Shown piece by piece: positions 1 to 6,172 of a stretch of 6,950 bases of DNA (position 1 is the first letter of the stretch; the number at the start of each line of letters is the position of its first letter). Both the position numbers and the translations under genes were made by a program. This DNA is from an uncultured Bacteroidota bacterium. GTDB lineage: Bacteria; Bacteroidota; Bacteroidia; Flavobacteriales; Schleiferiaceae. The DNA lies in the NCBI GenBank assembly GCA_913056475.1, contig CAJXMS010000122.1, positions 1-6,950 of the forward strand, given 5' to 3'. The notes below the pieces were generated by a model, which did no database searches, was not told the origin of the DNA, and saw only the letters and a list, made by a program, of their open reading frames with translations.

Positions 1-395
1 TCTACGGCTTGTTACCCTTCTCCCTCGAGATAGATCAGGCCTTCATCGCCGCCCTGCTTACCGTGATCGGTTACTCGCTTAACGATACGGTGGTGGTGTT
101 TGACCGTATCCGGGAATTCCAGCGGGCGCATATCAAGCGCCGCACCATGCATGCGCTTACCAATGACGCCCTTAATGCCACCCTGAGCCGGACGGTAAAT
201 ACCTCGCTCACCACCCTCGCGGTAATGCTTATTATCTTCATTTTTGGTGGCGAAACCATCCGGGGCTTCATGTTTGCCCTGCTAATAGGTATCATCGTGG
301 GTACTTACTCCTCCCTTTTTGTGGCTACGCCCGTGATGATCGATAGCCTGGGCAAGGAAGCTGAAGCAGAAAACAAAAAGAAAGTTGAAGTATAG
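1..395 (+). CDS. secDF: Protein translocase SecDF, C-terminal (SecF) end, partial
   Basis: This is the 3' end of a SecD/SecF export protein. The SecDF complex sits in the inner membrane and uses the proton gradient to help the Sec channel pull proteins outwards. The frame is open from base 3, so the start lies outside the window and 130 residues are visible. The signature stretch GYSLNDTVVVFDRIRE (bases about 69-116) is a hallmark of the SecF half. It is followed by an NTSLTT stretch and two hydrophobic segments (LAVMLIIFIFGG and FALLIGIIVGTYSSLFVA), matching the last membrane helices of SecF. A lysine- and glutamate-rich tail ends at TAG 393-395. Bacteroidota usually carry SecD and SecF as one fused chain of about 1000 residues, so I infer the fused form; a separate secF cannot be excluded from this fragment. 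Confidence 0.95.
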   Translation, partial: YGLLPFSLEIDQAFIAALLTVIGYSLNDTVVVFDRIREFQRAHIKRRTMHALTNDALNATLSRTVNTSLTTLAVMLIIFIFGGETIRGFMFALLIGIIVGTYSSLFVATPVMIDSLGKEAEAENKKKVEV

Positions 396-430
396 AGGGG
401 CTTGTCCCGCTGCGGACGCCAACGCCTTTG

Positions 431-472
431 AAACCCCGCCAGGTTCTTCGGAATGGGCGGGGTTTCTTTTTT
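431..472 (+). terminator. Intrinsic terminator after secDF
   Basis: A perfect 10-bp stem pairs 431-440 (AAACCCCGCC) with 456-465 (GGCGGGGTTT). The apex holds a further 3-bp stem, 444-446 with 451-453, closed by a C(TTCG)G tetraloop, one of the most stable RNA loops known. The sequence TCTTTTTT (465-472) follows at once. It lies 36 bp after the secDF stop, in the right place to end that transcript. It also shows that the open frame upstream of base 515 is not part of tatA. Confidence 0.88.
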
Positions 473-479
473 ACCTTTG
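472..479 (+). promoter_or_regulatory. Possible Bacteroidota -7 box for tatA
   Basis: TACCTTTG matches the Bacteroidota sigma-ABfr -7 consensus TAnnTTTG exactly. It would place transcription start near 486 and leave a leader of about 29 nt before the tatA ATG at 515. No good -33 TTTG is present; the nearest candidate is TTCG at 447-450, inside the terminator loop. An 8-base match alone is weak. The case rests on its position just after a terminator and just before a gene that then needs its own promoter. Confidence 0.35.
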
Positions 480-514
480 AACCACATTTGGCCGGCAGGC
501 CTTATATAGGTCCT

Positions 515-790
515 ATGAGTTATTCTACCTTTCTTTTTCTTGGCATCAGCGGTGGCGAATTGGTGGTGGTTCTGCTGCTGGTTTTGCTTTTGTTTGGCGC
601 CAGGCGCCTCCCCGAAATGGCCCGTACTTTTGGGAAAGGACTGCGCGATGTTCGCCATGCTGCCGATGAGGTAAAGCAGCAAATCACCGATGGTACCGAT
701 GATGAGTCCTTGCAAAAGTTCAAGCAAAAAGTAGAAAAAGAAAAAAAAGAAATCGAAGACATTACCGGCTCCGTGAGCCGTAAACTCTGA
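515..790 (+). CDS. tatA: Sec-independent protein translocase TatA/TatE-type subunit
   Basis: A 91-residue TatA-family protein, which forms the pore element of the twin-arginine pathway exporting folded proteins across the inner membrane. It has one membrane helix (about residues 5-27), then the conserved FG hinge (27-28) and RRLPEMARTFGKGLRD, which begins the amphipathic helix (about 30-50). The tail (about 55-91) is highly charged, KEKKEI-like, and probably cytoplasmic. The frame is open upstream to 428, but that extension runs through the secDF terminator and adds no family-like sequence, so ATG 515 (reading MSYSTFLF) is chosen. No Shine-Dalgarno is visible. The polar residue in the membrane helix is Glu15, and TatB proteins also have Glu in this area. 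The short length and FGARRLPE favour TatA, but the TatA/TatB split is not always clear. The antiporter gene follows 18 bp downstream, probably on the same transcript. Confidence 0.92.
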   Translation: MSYSTFLFLGISGGELVVVLLLVLLLFGARRLPEMARTFGKGLRDVRHAADEVKQQITDGTDDESLQKFKQKVEKEKKEIEDITGSVSRKL

Positions 791-808
791 CGTTTAGCCT
801 CGCCTTGT

Positions 809-1747
809 ATGCCGGATTACCTCTATCTTATCTTGGGCCTGGCCATGCTTTTACTGGGCGGGGAGTGGCTGGTCAAGGCGGCGGTAGACATCGCCCTGCG
901 CTCCAAAATATCCCTGCTGGTGGTGGGCATGACGGTGGTATCTTTTGCTACTTCCGCCCCTGAACTATTGGTGAGCGTAGAAGCCGCCGTAAGCGGCTAT
1001 CTTGATTTATCTTTTGGCAATGTGCTGGGGAGCAATATGGCCAATCTAGCTCTGGTCCTCGGCGTCACGGCGCTCCTTATGCCCATAGCCGTAAGCGAAA
1101 AGACCATTCGCCGCGATTACTGGATTATGGCCCTGGTCACCGGCCTTCTTTTCGTGCTGCTGCTCGATGGAGCCCTGGTATTTTGGGAAGGCGCCCTCCT
1201 TGTGGCCCTTTTGGTGCTCTATATCCTCTATCAGATCCGGAGCTCCAGCCATTCCGATATTCCCGACGAGTTGCAGGACGCCCAGCTTTACCATCCGGCC
1301 CTCATGGCTTTCTATCTGCTCGGCGGCATGGCAGGGCTGCACTTTGGCTCCGATTTTTTGGTCACGGGTGCCGTAGGTTTGGCCCGTACCTGGGGCATTA
1401 GCGAACGCATCATTGGCATCACCATGGTCTCCATTGGTACCTCTTTGCCGGAGCTGGCGGCGTCCATTTCCGCCATTATAAAGAGGCGCCAGGACATCTC
1501 CCTGGGCAATCTGGTGGGCTCCAATATCTTTAATATCCTGGCCGTTCTGGGCATTACCAGCCTTATTCAGGACCTCACCGCCCAGAGCCCCGACTTGCTT
1601 CGCTTTGACTTTCCCTGGCTCCTGGGCATCACGCTTCTGCTGTACCCCCTCATCGCCTACTTCGGGCGCGGCGTGATTTCCCGCGGTCAGGGCGCCCTCA
1701 TGTTGGGCGTCTATTTGCTGTACATGAGCAGCTTATTCCTGCTTTAA
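809..1747 (+). CDS. Calcium/sodium antiporter, CaCA family (YrbG-like)
   Basis: A 312-residue inner-membrane cation exchanger of the CaCA superfamily, about the usual length for bacterial YrbG/NCX_Mj-like members and almost entirely hydrophobic (about 10 helices). The two inverted alpha repeats are clear. Alpha-1 has SFATSAPEL (45-53) and GNVLGSNMANL (70-80); alpha-2 has SIGTSLPEL (208-216) and GNLVGSNIFNI (233-243). Glu52 and Glu215 correspond to the paired ion-binding glutamates of the family. A short hydrophilic loop (about 143-162) separates the halves. The family usually exports Ca2+ in exchange for Na+ or H+; which ion is used here cannot be told from sequence. ATG 809 is 18 bp past the tatA stop, which suggests cotranscription. 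The TAA stop (1745-1747) lies within the first arm of the following terminator. Confidence 0.95.
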   Translation: MPDYLYLILGLAMLLLGGEWLVKAAVDIALRSKISLLVVGMTVVSFATSAPELLVSVEAAVSGYLDLSFGNVLGSNMANLALVLGVTALLMPIAVSEKTIRRDYWIMALVTGLLFVLLLDGALVFWEGALLVALLVLYILYQIRSSSHSDIPDELQDAQLYHPALMAFYLLGGMAGLHFGSDFLVTGAVGLARTWGISERIIGITMVSIGTSLPELAASISAIIKRRQDISLGNLVGSNIFNILAVLGITSLIQDLTAQSPDLLRFDFPWLLGITLLLYPLIAYFGRGVISRGQGALMLGVYLLYMSSLFLL

Positions 1748-1805
1748 AGAGAGCAGGCCTCCCGGCCAAAGGTGACCCGCCCGGCGAGGGGCTTTAAGCT
1801 TTTTT
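1741..1805 (+). terminator. Probable intrinsic terminator after the antiporter gene
   Basis: An imperfect long hairpin. The base stem pairs 1741-1749 (GCTT-T-AAAG, one bulged T) with 1792-1799 (CTTTAAGC). An upper stem pairs CCTCCCGG (1758-1765) with CCGG-C-GAGG (1781-1789, one bulged C). TTTTTT follows at 1800-1805. The stem starts inside the last antiporter codons and includes the stop codon. The asymmetric internal loop (1750-1757 against 1790-1791) makes it less ideal than the secDF terminator. Confidence 0.6.
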
Positions 1806-1808
1806 ACC

Positions 1809-1828
1809 CTTAATGAAGCTTAATGAAA
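1809..1828. repeat. Tandem 10-bp direct repeat
   Basis: CTTAATGAAG (1809-1818) is followed directly by CTTAATGAAA (1819-1828), 9 of 10 bases identical. It lies between the convergent antiporter and CCG-protein genes, where no promoter is expected. It may be a replication-slippage product; no function is evident. Confidence 0.5.
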
Positions 1829-1878
1829 GTCCTATCTGCGCCATGCTTCAGATATGTATTTGTGCAGCGGGCCTCCTG

Positions 1879-1914
1879 AAAAAAAAACCCAATTACAGAT
1901 CCTCCGCCTGGGCT
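1879..1914 (-). terminator. Possible weak terminator of the minus-strand operon
   Basis: On the minus strand a short stem (1908-1914 with 1886-1892, core CCCA/TGGG plus wobble pairs, loop of about 15 nt) spans the stop codon of the CCG-protein gene. It runs straight into nine consecutive T (1879-1887), part of which the stem uses. The T run right after the last gene of the operon suits termination, but the stem is weak. Confidence 0.35.
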
Positions 1915-2675
1915 ATAAGCTCGGCCACGTCTAGCACGGGAAGATCGCCTTCCCGTTCGCTGTTTTTGACGCCGTCCGTCATCATGGTATTGCAGAAGGG
2001 GCAGGCCGCGGCTACGTATTCCGGCTTGGTTTCCAGAGCCTCTTCGGTGCGTTCTATGTTGATGTCTTTGCGGCCAGGCTCGGGCTCTTTGTACATTTGA
2101 GCACCTCCGGCGCCACAGCACAGGCCGTTGCTTTTGCAGCGCCGCATTTCTACCAGTTCGGCGTCCAGCTTACGGATCACTTCGCGGGGCGCTTCGTACA
2201 CCTGGTTGGCGCGCCCCAGGTAACAAGGGTCGTGGTAGGTGATGCGTTTGCCTTTAAAATGCCCCCCTTCTACTTTCAAACGGCCTTCCTCCAGAAGCTT
2301 GTTGATAAACTGGGTATGGTGCTGCACTTCGTAATTACCTCCCAGATCGGGGTACTCATTGGCCAGGGTGTTAAAGCAGTGGGGGCAGGTGGTTACGATT
2401 TTGTGGATTTCGTAGCCATTGAGCACTTCGATGTTTTGCATGGCCTGCATCATGAAGACAAACTCATTACCAGCTCGCTTGGCGGGATCGCCGGTACAAG
2501 ACTCTTCCGTCCCCAGTACCGCAAAGGAGACCTCTGCTTTTTGGAGGATTTTGGCAAAGGCTTTGGTGATTTTCTTGGCGCGGTCGTCAAAGCTTCCGGC
2601 GCAGCCTACCCAGAAAAGCACTTCGGGCATTTTATTTTCGGCGGCCATTTCGGCCATGGTGGGGATTTTATTCAT
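1893..2675 (-). CDS. Fe-S-binding protein with two CCG (cysteine-rich) domains, heterodisulfide reductase-like
   Basis: A 260-residue protein of the cysteine-rich CCG family, which includes HdrB/HdrD, GlpC, LutA and part of DsrK. Members are redox subunits that often bind unusual [4Fe-4S] clusters. The first copy has Cys25, Cys60 and CPHC (97-100), but Thr61 replaces the second Cys of the CC pair. The second copy is complete: HDPC (Cys151), CCGAGG (Cys186-187) and CPFC (225-228). The protein is cytoplasmic, with no signal or membrane segment and no ferredoxin motifs of its own. I infer that its partner is the membrane 4Fe-4S protein encoded at 3783-5099, as in split HdrDE/DsrMK-like pairs. 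It is the last gene of the run; its ATG comes 9 bp after the upstream stop. Met7 or Met10 could also serve as start. Substrate and electron partners are unknown. Confidence 0.9.
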   Translation of the reverse strand: MNKIPTMAEMAAENKMPEVLFWVGCAGSFDDRAKKITKAFAKILQKAEVSFAVLGTEESCTGDPAKRAGNEFVFMMQAMQNIEVLNGYEIHKIVTTCPHCFNTLANEYPDLGGNYEVQHHTQFINKLLEEGRLKVEGGHFKGKRITYHDPCYLGRANQVYEAPREVIRKLDAELVEMRRCKSNGLCCGAGGAQMYKEPEPGRKDINIERTEEALETKPEYVAAACPFCNTMMTDGVKNSEREGDLPVLDVAELIAQAEDL

Positions 2676-2684
2676 AATCAGGGG

Positions 2685-3314
2685 TCAATTAATCCTTTCG
2701 TAGAGATGGCTCGCCGGCGTTCGGAAGCCTACTACTTTAAGACGCTTGTTCAAATATAACACGCTTAAGCTCTTGTCCGTTCGATTTAGGTACACACTAT
2801 CGGCCGCCAGGGAGCGCAATAGCAGGGAATCCCGTAAAATACAGCTTGGCGAAAGGCACTCGGCGATGGGTTTCATATCCAGTCGCAGGGAGCGGGTTTC
2901 GTCCTGGCTTTGGTAGTCTACCTGGAGTTCATCCCGGGCATTTTCTTGAAGGGGGGCTTGGGGAGCAGCCGTAAGGATGTAGCGGATACGGGTGTAAGGC
3001 GTATCGCAGGCCAGCAGTATGTTCAGGCGCTGGGAAAAGACCTGTACTTCCGCTCCTCCGGCGCTGCTTGAGGCCACGTAAGTGGTGTCACGGCTTTGTT
3101 CTTTTAACACGATGGTATCGCCCTTGGGGCCCGCATATCGCACCCCGGCGTCGTAGTTTACCGGGAGCCAGGCCTGGCCCAGGCGGCCCACCGGCCGTTG
3201 GACTGTTTCGGTGAATTCGCATTGGTACAGCCAGGGAAGTAGTAAAAGGAGCATAAGCCAGCGCCCGCCATGGCGTTTTAAGAGCTTACCTGATGGCGGG
3301 CGCAAGGCTTTCAA
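2685..3314 (-). CDS. Hypothetical exported protein, possible lipoprotein
   Basis: I do not recognise this 209-residue protein. The start is taken as TTG at 3314-3312, which overlaps the TGA of the HAD-like gene in a TTGA arrangement typical of coupled translation. The first ATG is only at residue 21, directly in front of the hydrophobic core, and would remove the basic n-region (K2, R5, K10, K13, R14, R18). Residues 19-31 form a hydrophobic segment ending LYQC (Cys32). This could be a lipoprotein site, but Gln before Cys is far from the usual Gly/Ala/Ser, so a plain signal peptide or an anchor is equally possible. The rest is polar with many short alternating hydrophobic stretches, suggesting beta structure. 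Cys103, Cys153 and Cys158 could form disulfides if exported. It lies between the HAD-like gene and the CCG-protein gene, 9 bp before the latter. Confidence 0.75.
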   Translation of the reverse strand: MKALRPPSGKLLKRHGGRWLMLLLLLPWLYQCEFTETVQRPVGRLGQAWLPVNYDAGVRYAGPKGDTIVLKEQSRDTTYVASSSAGGAEVQVFSQRLNILLACDTPYTRIRYILTAAPQAPLQENARDELQVDYQSQDETRSLRLDMKPIAECLSPSCILRDSLLLRSLAADSVYLNRTDKSLSVLYLNKRLKVVGFRTPASHLYERIN

Positions 3315-3736
3315 TCTTTAAAAACTTGAATGGTCACATCTTTTTCCACCAGCTCGGTAAATTTACCCTCGTAGCGGGTAGCCCTTACCAGGTGGTTGTC
3401 GATCCAGTGGTAATTACCACCGCGGGGCTTACCCATGAGTAGGCCGTGGTAGCGAAAGCCTTTTTCTTGCAGCCAGCGCTCGGTTACTTCCCGGTGCTCT
3501 TCCGTACGGGAGGTAAAAAAGGTAATGATGTGCCCTTGCTGGTACCAGCGGTTCAGGGTGCGAAGGGCGTCGGGATAGTGCTCAGCCGTGGCCATGCGCT
3601 CGGGCTCTTCGTTGGGAACGTCTTCTCCTACGGTTCCGTCGATGTCAATGAGGTAATTCTTCACGTCTTCCGGTAGCACGGGGCTTACCTTATGGCCGTG
3701 TTCGAAGTGGTCTTCTAAATTAGAAGCGTTAGACAT
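3311..3736 (-). CDS. Small HAD-like hydrolase (often labelled phosphoheptose isomerase)
   Basis: A 141-residue protein with HAD-superfamily motifs. Motif I is DIDGT (Asp31, Asp33), the nucleophile and acid-base pair. Motif II is FFTSR (Thr75/Ser76), Lys103 of GKPRGG fits the motif III lysine, and WIDNH (Asp113) fits the metal-binding acidic motif IV. The fold would be a minimal HAD without a large cap. Close relatives in Bacteroidota share the stretches EDVPNEEPERM, TSRTEEHREVTE and KPRGGNYHWIDNH and, from memory, are often annotated as phosphoheptose isomerase. The HAD motifs argue against that label, since GmhA isomerases have a SIS fold. Phosphatase activity is an inference and the substrate is unknown. 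About 27 residues precede the first HAD strand, and ATG 3736 is the only Met before motif I. It lies 46 bp after the membrane Fe-S gene and overlaps the next gene by 4 bp. Confidence 0.85.
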   Translation of the reverse strand: MSNASNLEDHFEHGHKVSPVLPEDVKNYLIDIDGTVGEDVPNEEPERMATAEHYPDALRTLNRWYQQGHIITFFTSRTEEHREVTERWLQEKGFRYHGLLMGKPRGGNYHWIDNHLVRATRYEGKFTELVEKDVTIQVFKD

Positions 3737-3782
3737 AAGCGGATTTTGGTTTTAGAGGTGAATAAAAAAGGCTAAGGCTTGC

Positions 3783-5099
3783 TTATTCTTTTATCCAGTT
3801 GGCGCGATCGGCCTGGGCGTAGGCCCAGGGGGCGCCGTTGTTTTCCACGTTGGTCATCATGGTATTGATCTGGGCGCTGGCCTGGGAGTCTTCCATGACC
3901 AGGTAGCGCCGCATGTCCATGATGATACTCAGGGGGTCGATGTTTACCGGGCAGGCCTCCACACAGGCATTGCAAGTGGTGCAAGCCCACAGTTCTTCGG
4001 GCGTGGTATAATCATAGAGGAGGCTTTTGCCGTCGTCTTCCCAGTGGCCTTTTTGGTCGATCACCTGACCTACTTCTTCCAGGCGGTCGCGGGTGTCCAT
4101 CATTATTTTCCGGGGGGAGAGCTTTTTGCCCGTAAGGTGGGCCGGGCAGGAATCGGTGCAGCGCCCGCATTCGGTGCAAGCGTAGGCGTTCATGAGCTGG
4201 ACCCATTTGAGGTCCTGGACGTCTTTGGCCCCAAAACGCTCGTCTTCATCATCGCCGTTGCCGCCGGCATCCGCCGCATAAGGATCGGCTTCCGGATCCA
4301 TCATCAGTTGCACTTCGGCCTTAACCCGTTCCAGGTTGTCGGACTTTCCTTTGGCTGAAAGCCGGCTGTACCACACGTTGGGGAAGGCCATGATGATGTG
4401 GAAGTGCTTGGAGTAGGGGAGGTAGTTGAGAAAGAGGAGGATCCCAATGATGTGAAACCACCAGGCGCCGCGCTCTACCCAATGGAGGGCCTCTTGCGAG
4501 AGGCCGCTAAAGAGGGGAGCCAGCTGGCTGGTCACCAGCCAGCCTTCGGTGTTCAGGTTATTCATATTGGCCTCGGCAGCGCCCAGGGAAAGAAGGGCCA
4601 TCATCAGGACCAATTCTATTACCAGGATGTAATTGCCGTCTCGCTTGGGCCAGCCGGAGAGGCTGCGCAGACGGGCTACGGGCTGCACATTGCGCCGCCA
4701 GAGGAATACCACGCAGGCGATGATCACCAGGACGGCCAGGATTTCAAAGAAGCTAATGGCCGCATCATATACGGGGCCCAGGGGGGCCTGAAGGATGCGG
4801 TGGGTGCCCAGGATGCCATCGATGAGGATTTCGGCTACTTCAATATTGATGAGTACGAAGCCGACGTAAATTACAACGTGAAAAAAGCCGGCTACGTAGC
4901 GGCGGCGTACCATTTTGGTTTGGCCCAGGGCTACCCGGGCCATGGTTTTCCAGCGGGCACCGGGCTGGTCGGTTCGGTCCAGGGGCTTACCGAGCTTGAT
5001 GTTGCGCCATATTTTGTTCCATTGACGTGCAAAGGCCCAAATGGCGGCCGCCAGGGCGAGAATGAATATGATATTTTGAATGCCAAAGTGGATGTCCAT
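3783..5099 (-). CDS. Membrane-bound 4Fe-4S oxidoreductase subunit (HdrE/DsrM-NarI-like N-terminus fused to dicluster ferredoxin domain)
   Basis: A 438-residue redox protein. The N-terminal half has about five to six membrane helices (about 8-24, 70-95, 115-134, 157-175 and 212-226), resembling the cytochrome b-like gamma subunits of nitrate reductase and Hdr/Dsr complexes. His74, His216, His232 and His234 are possible heme ligands. After an acidic linker (about 268-292, rich in D, E and G) comes a cytoplasmic domain with two 4Fe-4S motifs: CTECGRCTDSCP (Cys308, 311, 314, 318) and CTTCNACVEACP (Cys373, 376, 379, 383). It lacks CCG domains, which are supplied by the separate gene at 1893-2675. 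By analogy it would pass electrons between quinone in the membrane and the cytoplasmic partner; direction and substrate are unknown. It starts 20 bp after the MCE gene, with which it is probably cotranscribed. Confidence 0.9.
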   Translation of the reverse strand: MDIHFGIQNIIFILALAAAIWAFARQWNKIWRNIKLGKPLDRTDQPGARWKTMARVALGQTKMVRRRYVAGFFHVVIYVGFVLINIEVAEILIDGILGTHRILQAPLGPVYDAAISFFEILAVLVIIACVVFLWRRNVQPVARLRSLSGWPKRDGNYILVIELVLMMALLSLGAAEANMNNLNTEGWLVTSQLAPLFSGLSQEALHWVERGAWWFHIIGILLFLNYLPYSKHFHIIMAFPNVWYSRLSAKGKSDNLERVKAEVQLMMDPEADPYAADAGGNGDDEDERFGAKDVQDLKWVQLMNAYACTECGRCTDSCPAHLTGKKLSPRKIMMDTRDRLEEVGQVIDQKGHWEDDGKSLLYDYTTPEELWACTTCNACVEACPVNIDPLSIIMDMRRYLVMEDSQASAQINTMMTNVENNGAPWAYAQADRANWIKE

Positions 5100-5119
5100 G
5101 CTTACTTATACTTGAGGCG

Positions 5120-6130
5120 CTAAGGGCGTTTCTTTTCCTTTTCAGCTTCCATGGCTCGGATGTCTTCTTCATCATACTTCCCGGTATTGCCAAAAATGGA
5201 GAAGTTCAGGTAGCGCTGGGGGTTATACTTAAGATCAAGGAGCAGGAGGTTCAATTGTTTGGTAGCTTCTTCCAGGTTCTGGTAAAGGGCGGGGTCATTG
5301 ACCAGTTTACCGGCGGAGCCTTTTCCCTGGTTTACTTTAGCCAGGGCGCTGTCGGCGCGGCTCAGGGCGCTTTCCAGCTTGCGGAAGGTTTGTTTAAAGC
5401 GCACCTGGGAGAGGGAATCAGATACGGCATTGATATTGTCCAGGCTATTGTCCAGTTTATCTCGATTATTGGCCAGGGTAGTGGTGGTCTTTTCGAGGTT
5501 GCCCACGATATGAACCAGGCCCTTTCGGCTGGAGGTAAGGGGGGTGTCAAAGGTTTTGACGGAATGCTCCAAAGAGGCGAAGGTTCGGCTAATTCTCTCG
5601 AACGTTTCGGTAAAGTTCTTTTTGGTTTGCGGATTGAGAAAGCCCTGAAGCAGTACGATGGTGGCATCAATGCTACCCAGCAGGGTCTCTGCTTTGTTTT
5701 TGATGGGGGCTACCTGCTTATTTACCTCTTCGGTAAGGGTGAGTTGGATATCAGAAACCAGGGTGTCGCCCGGTTGGGCTTTTTGGGGAGCGGTACCCAG
5801 TTTGAGTTTGATGGCTTTTTCTCCCAGGAGGTCGGTGCTGTAGATAAGGGCTTCGCTGTCCCGGGGCAGCGCTACATCATTGGTCATAACCATTTTAACC
5901 AGGAGGCGGCCGCTACCATCGGGATGAAATCGAATGTCATCTACCCGGCCTACCTGAAAGCCGTTGATATTGACCGGCCGGGAGGGCGTAAGGCCTTCTA
6001 CGCGGCTGTACACAGCGTAAAAAGCCCGCTCTTTCCCGAAGATATCGATACCCTTAAGGAAGTTCAAGCCCCAAAAAAGGGCGGCCAGCGAAAGTAAAGT
6101 GATGATTCCGGCCTTAAGTTCTCGCGACAT
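5120..6130 (-). CDS. mlaD: MlaD/MCE family lipid-transport protein
   Basis: A 336-residue MCE protein, the periplasmic substrate-binding part of phospholipid ABC transport systems between inner and outer membrane. A single N-terminal helix (about 7-25) anchors it. The MCE domain follows (about 35-113), with VEGLTPSRPVNINGFQVGRV (44-63) as its typical opening and LLGEKAIKLKLG (101-112) near its end. Residues about 135-300 are long, helical and polar, with coiled-coil character. The C-terminus holds GKGSAGKLVNDPALYQNL (269-286) and YNPQRYLNFSIFG (302-314), resembling stretches I recall from Bacteroidota homologues; it ends in a charged tail. The permease (MlaE) and ATPase (MlaF) genes that normally accompany MlaD are absent from this window. 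ATG 6130 begins MSRELKAG, as usual for the group. It lies 42 bp after the amidase gene. Confidence 0.92.
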   Translation of the reverse strand: MSRELKAGIITLLSLAALFWGLNFLKGIDIFGKERAFYAVYSRVEGLTPSRPVNINGFQVGRVDDIRFHPDGSGRLLVKMVMTNDVALPRDSEALIYSTDLLGEKAIKLKLGTAPQKAQPGDTLVSDIQLTLTEEVNKQVAPIKNKAETLLGSIDATIVLLQGFLNPQTKKNFTETFERISRTFASLEHSVKTFDTPLTSSRKGLVHIVGNLEKTTTTLANNRDKLDNSLDNINAVSDSLSQVRFKQTFRKLESALSRADSALAKVNQGKGSAGKLVNDPALYQNLEEATKQLNLLLLDLKYNPQRYLNFSIFGNTGKYDEEDIRAMEAEKEKKRP

Positions 6131-6172
6131 TGACAGGTTTTAGTAAGCGGTTTGAGGCAAAGATGGAAATTT

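Noticed and set aside
428..514. Upstream extension of tatA by 29 codons
   Set aside because: It would be translated through the secDF terminator hairpin, and TatA proteins begin close to their membrane helix, so ATG 515 fits better.
305..727. Minus-strand open frame (140 codons) across the end of secDF and tatA
   Set aside because: It lies antisense to two recognised genes and across a terminator, with no domain signal.
2097..2759. Plus-strand open frame (220 codons) opposite the CCG-protein gene
   Set aside because: The minus-strand frame carries conserved CCG motifs over the same bases; the plus frame is aromatic- and glycine-rich without motifs.
3737..3782. Possible terminator between the membrane Fe-S gene and the HAD-like gene on the minus strand
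   Set aside because: There is a run of six T on the minus strand (3764-3769), but only about a 4-bp TAAG/CTTA stem precedes it, too weak to call.
4398..5123. Plus-strand open frame (241 codons) opposite the membrane Fe-S gene
   Set aside because: It overlaps a gene with clear membrane helices and ends just past that gene's start; the translation shows no family features.
5255..6097. Long plus-strand open frame (280 codons) opposite mlaD
   Set aside because: The minus strand encodes a clear MCE protein across the same bases. The antisense translation has no recognisable domain, so it is a codon-bias shadow.
6131..6172. Promoter between the amidase and mlaD on the minus strand
   Set aside because: A TTTG and a TA-containing stretch are present, but the spacing is about 12 bp instead of about 19-21 and the -7 box does not match TAnnTTTG.
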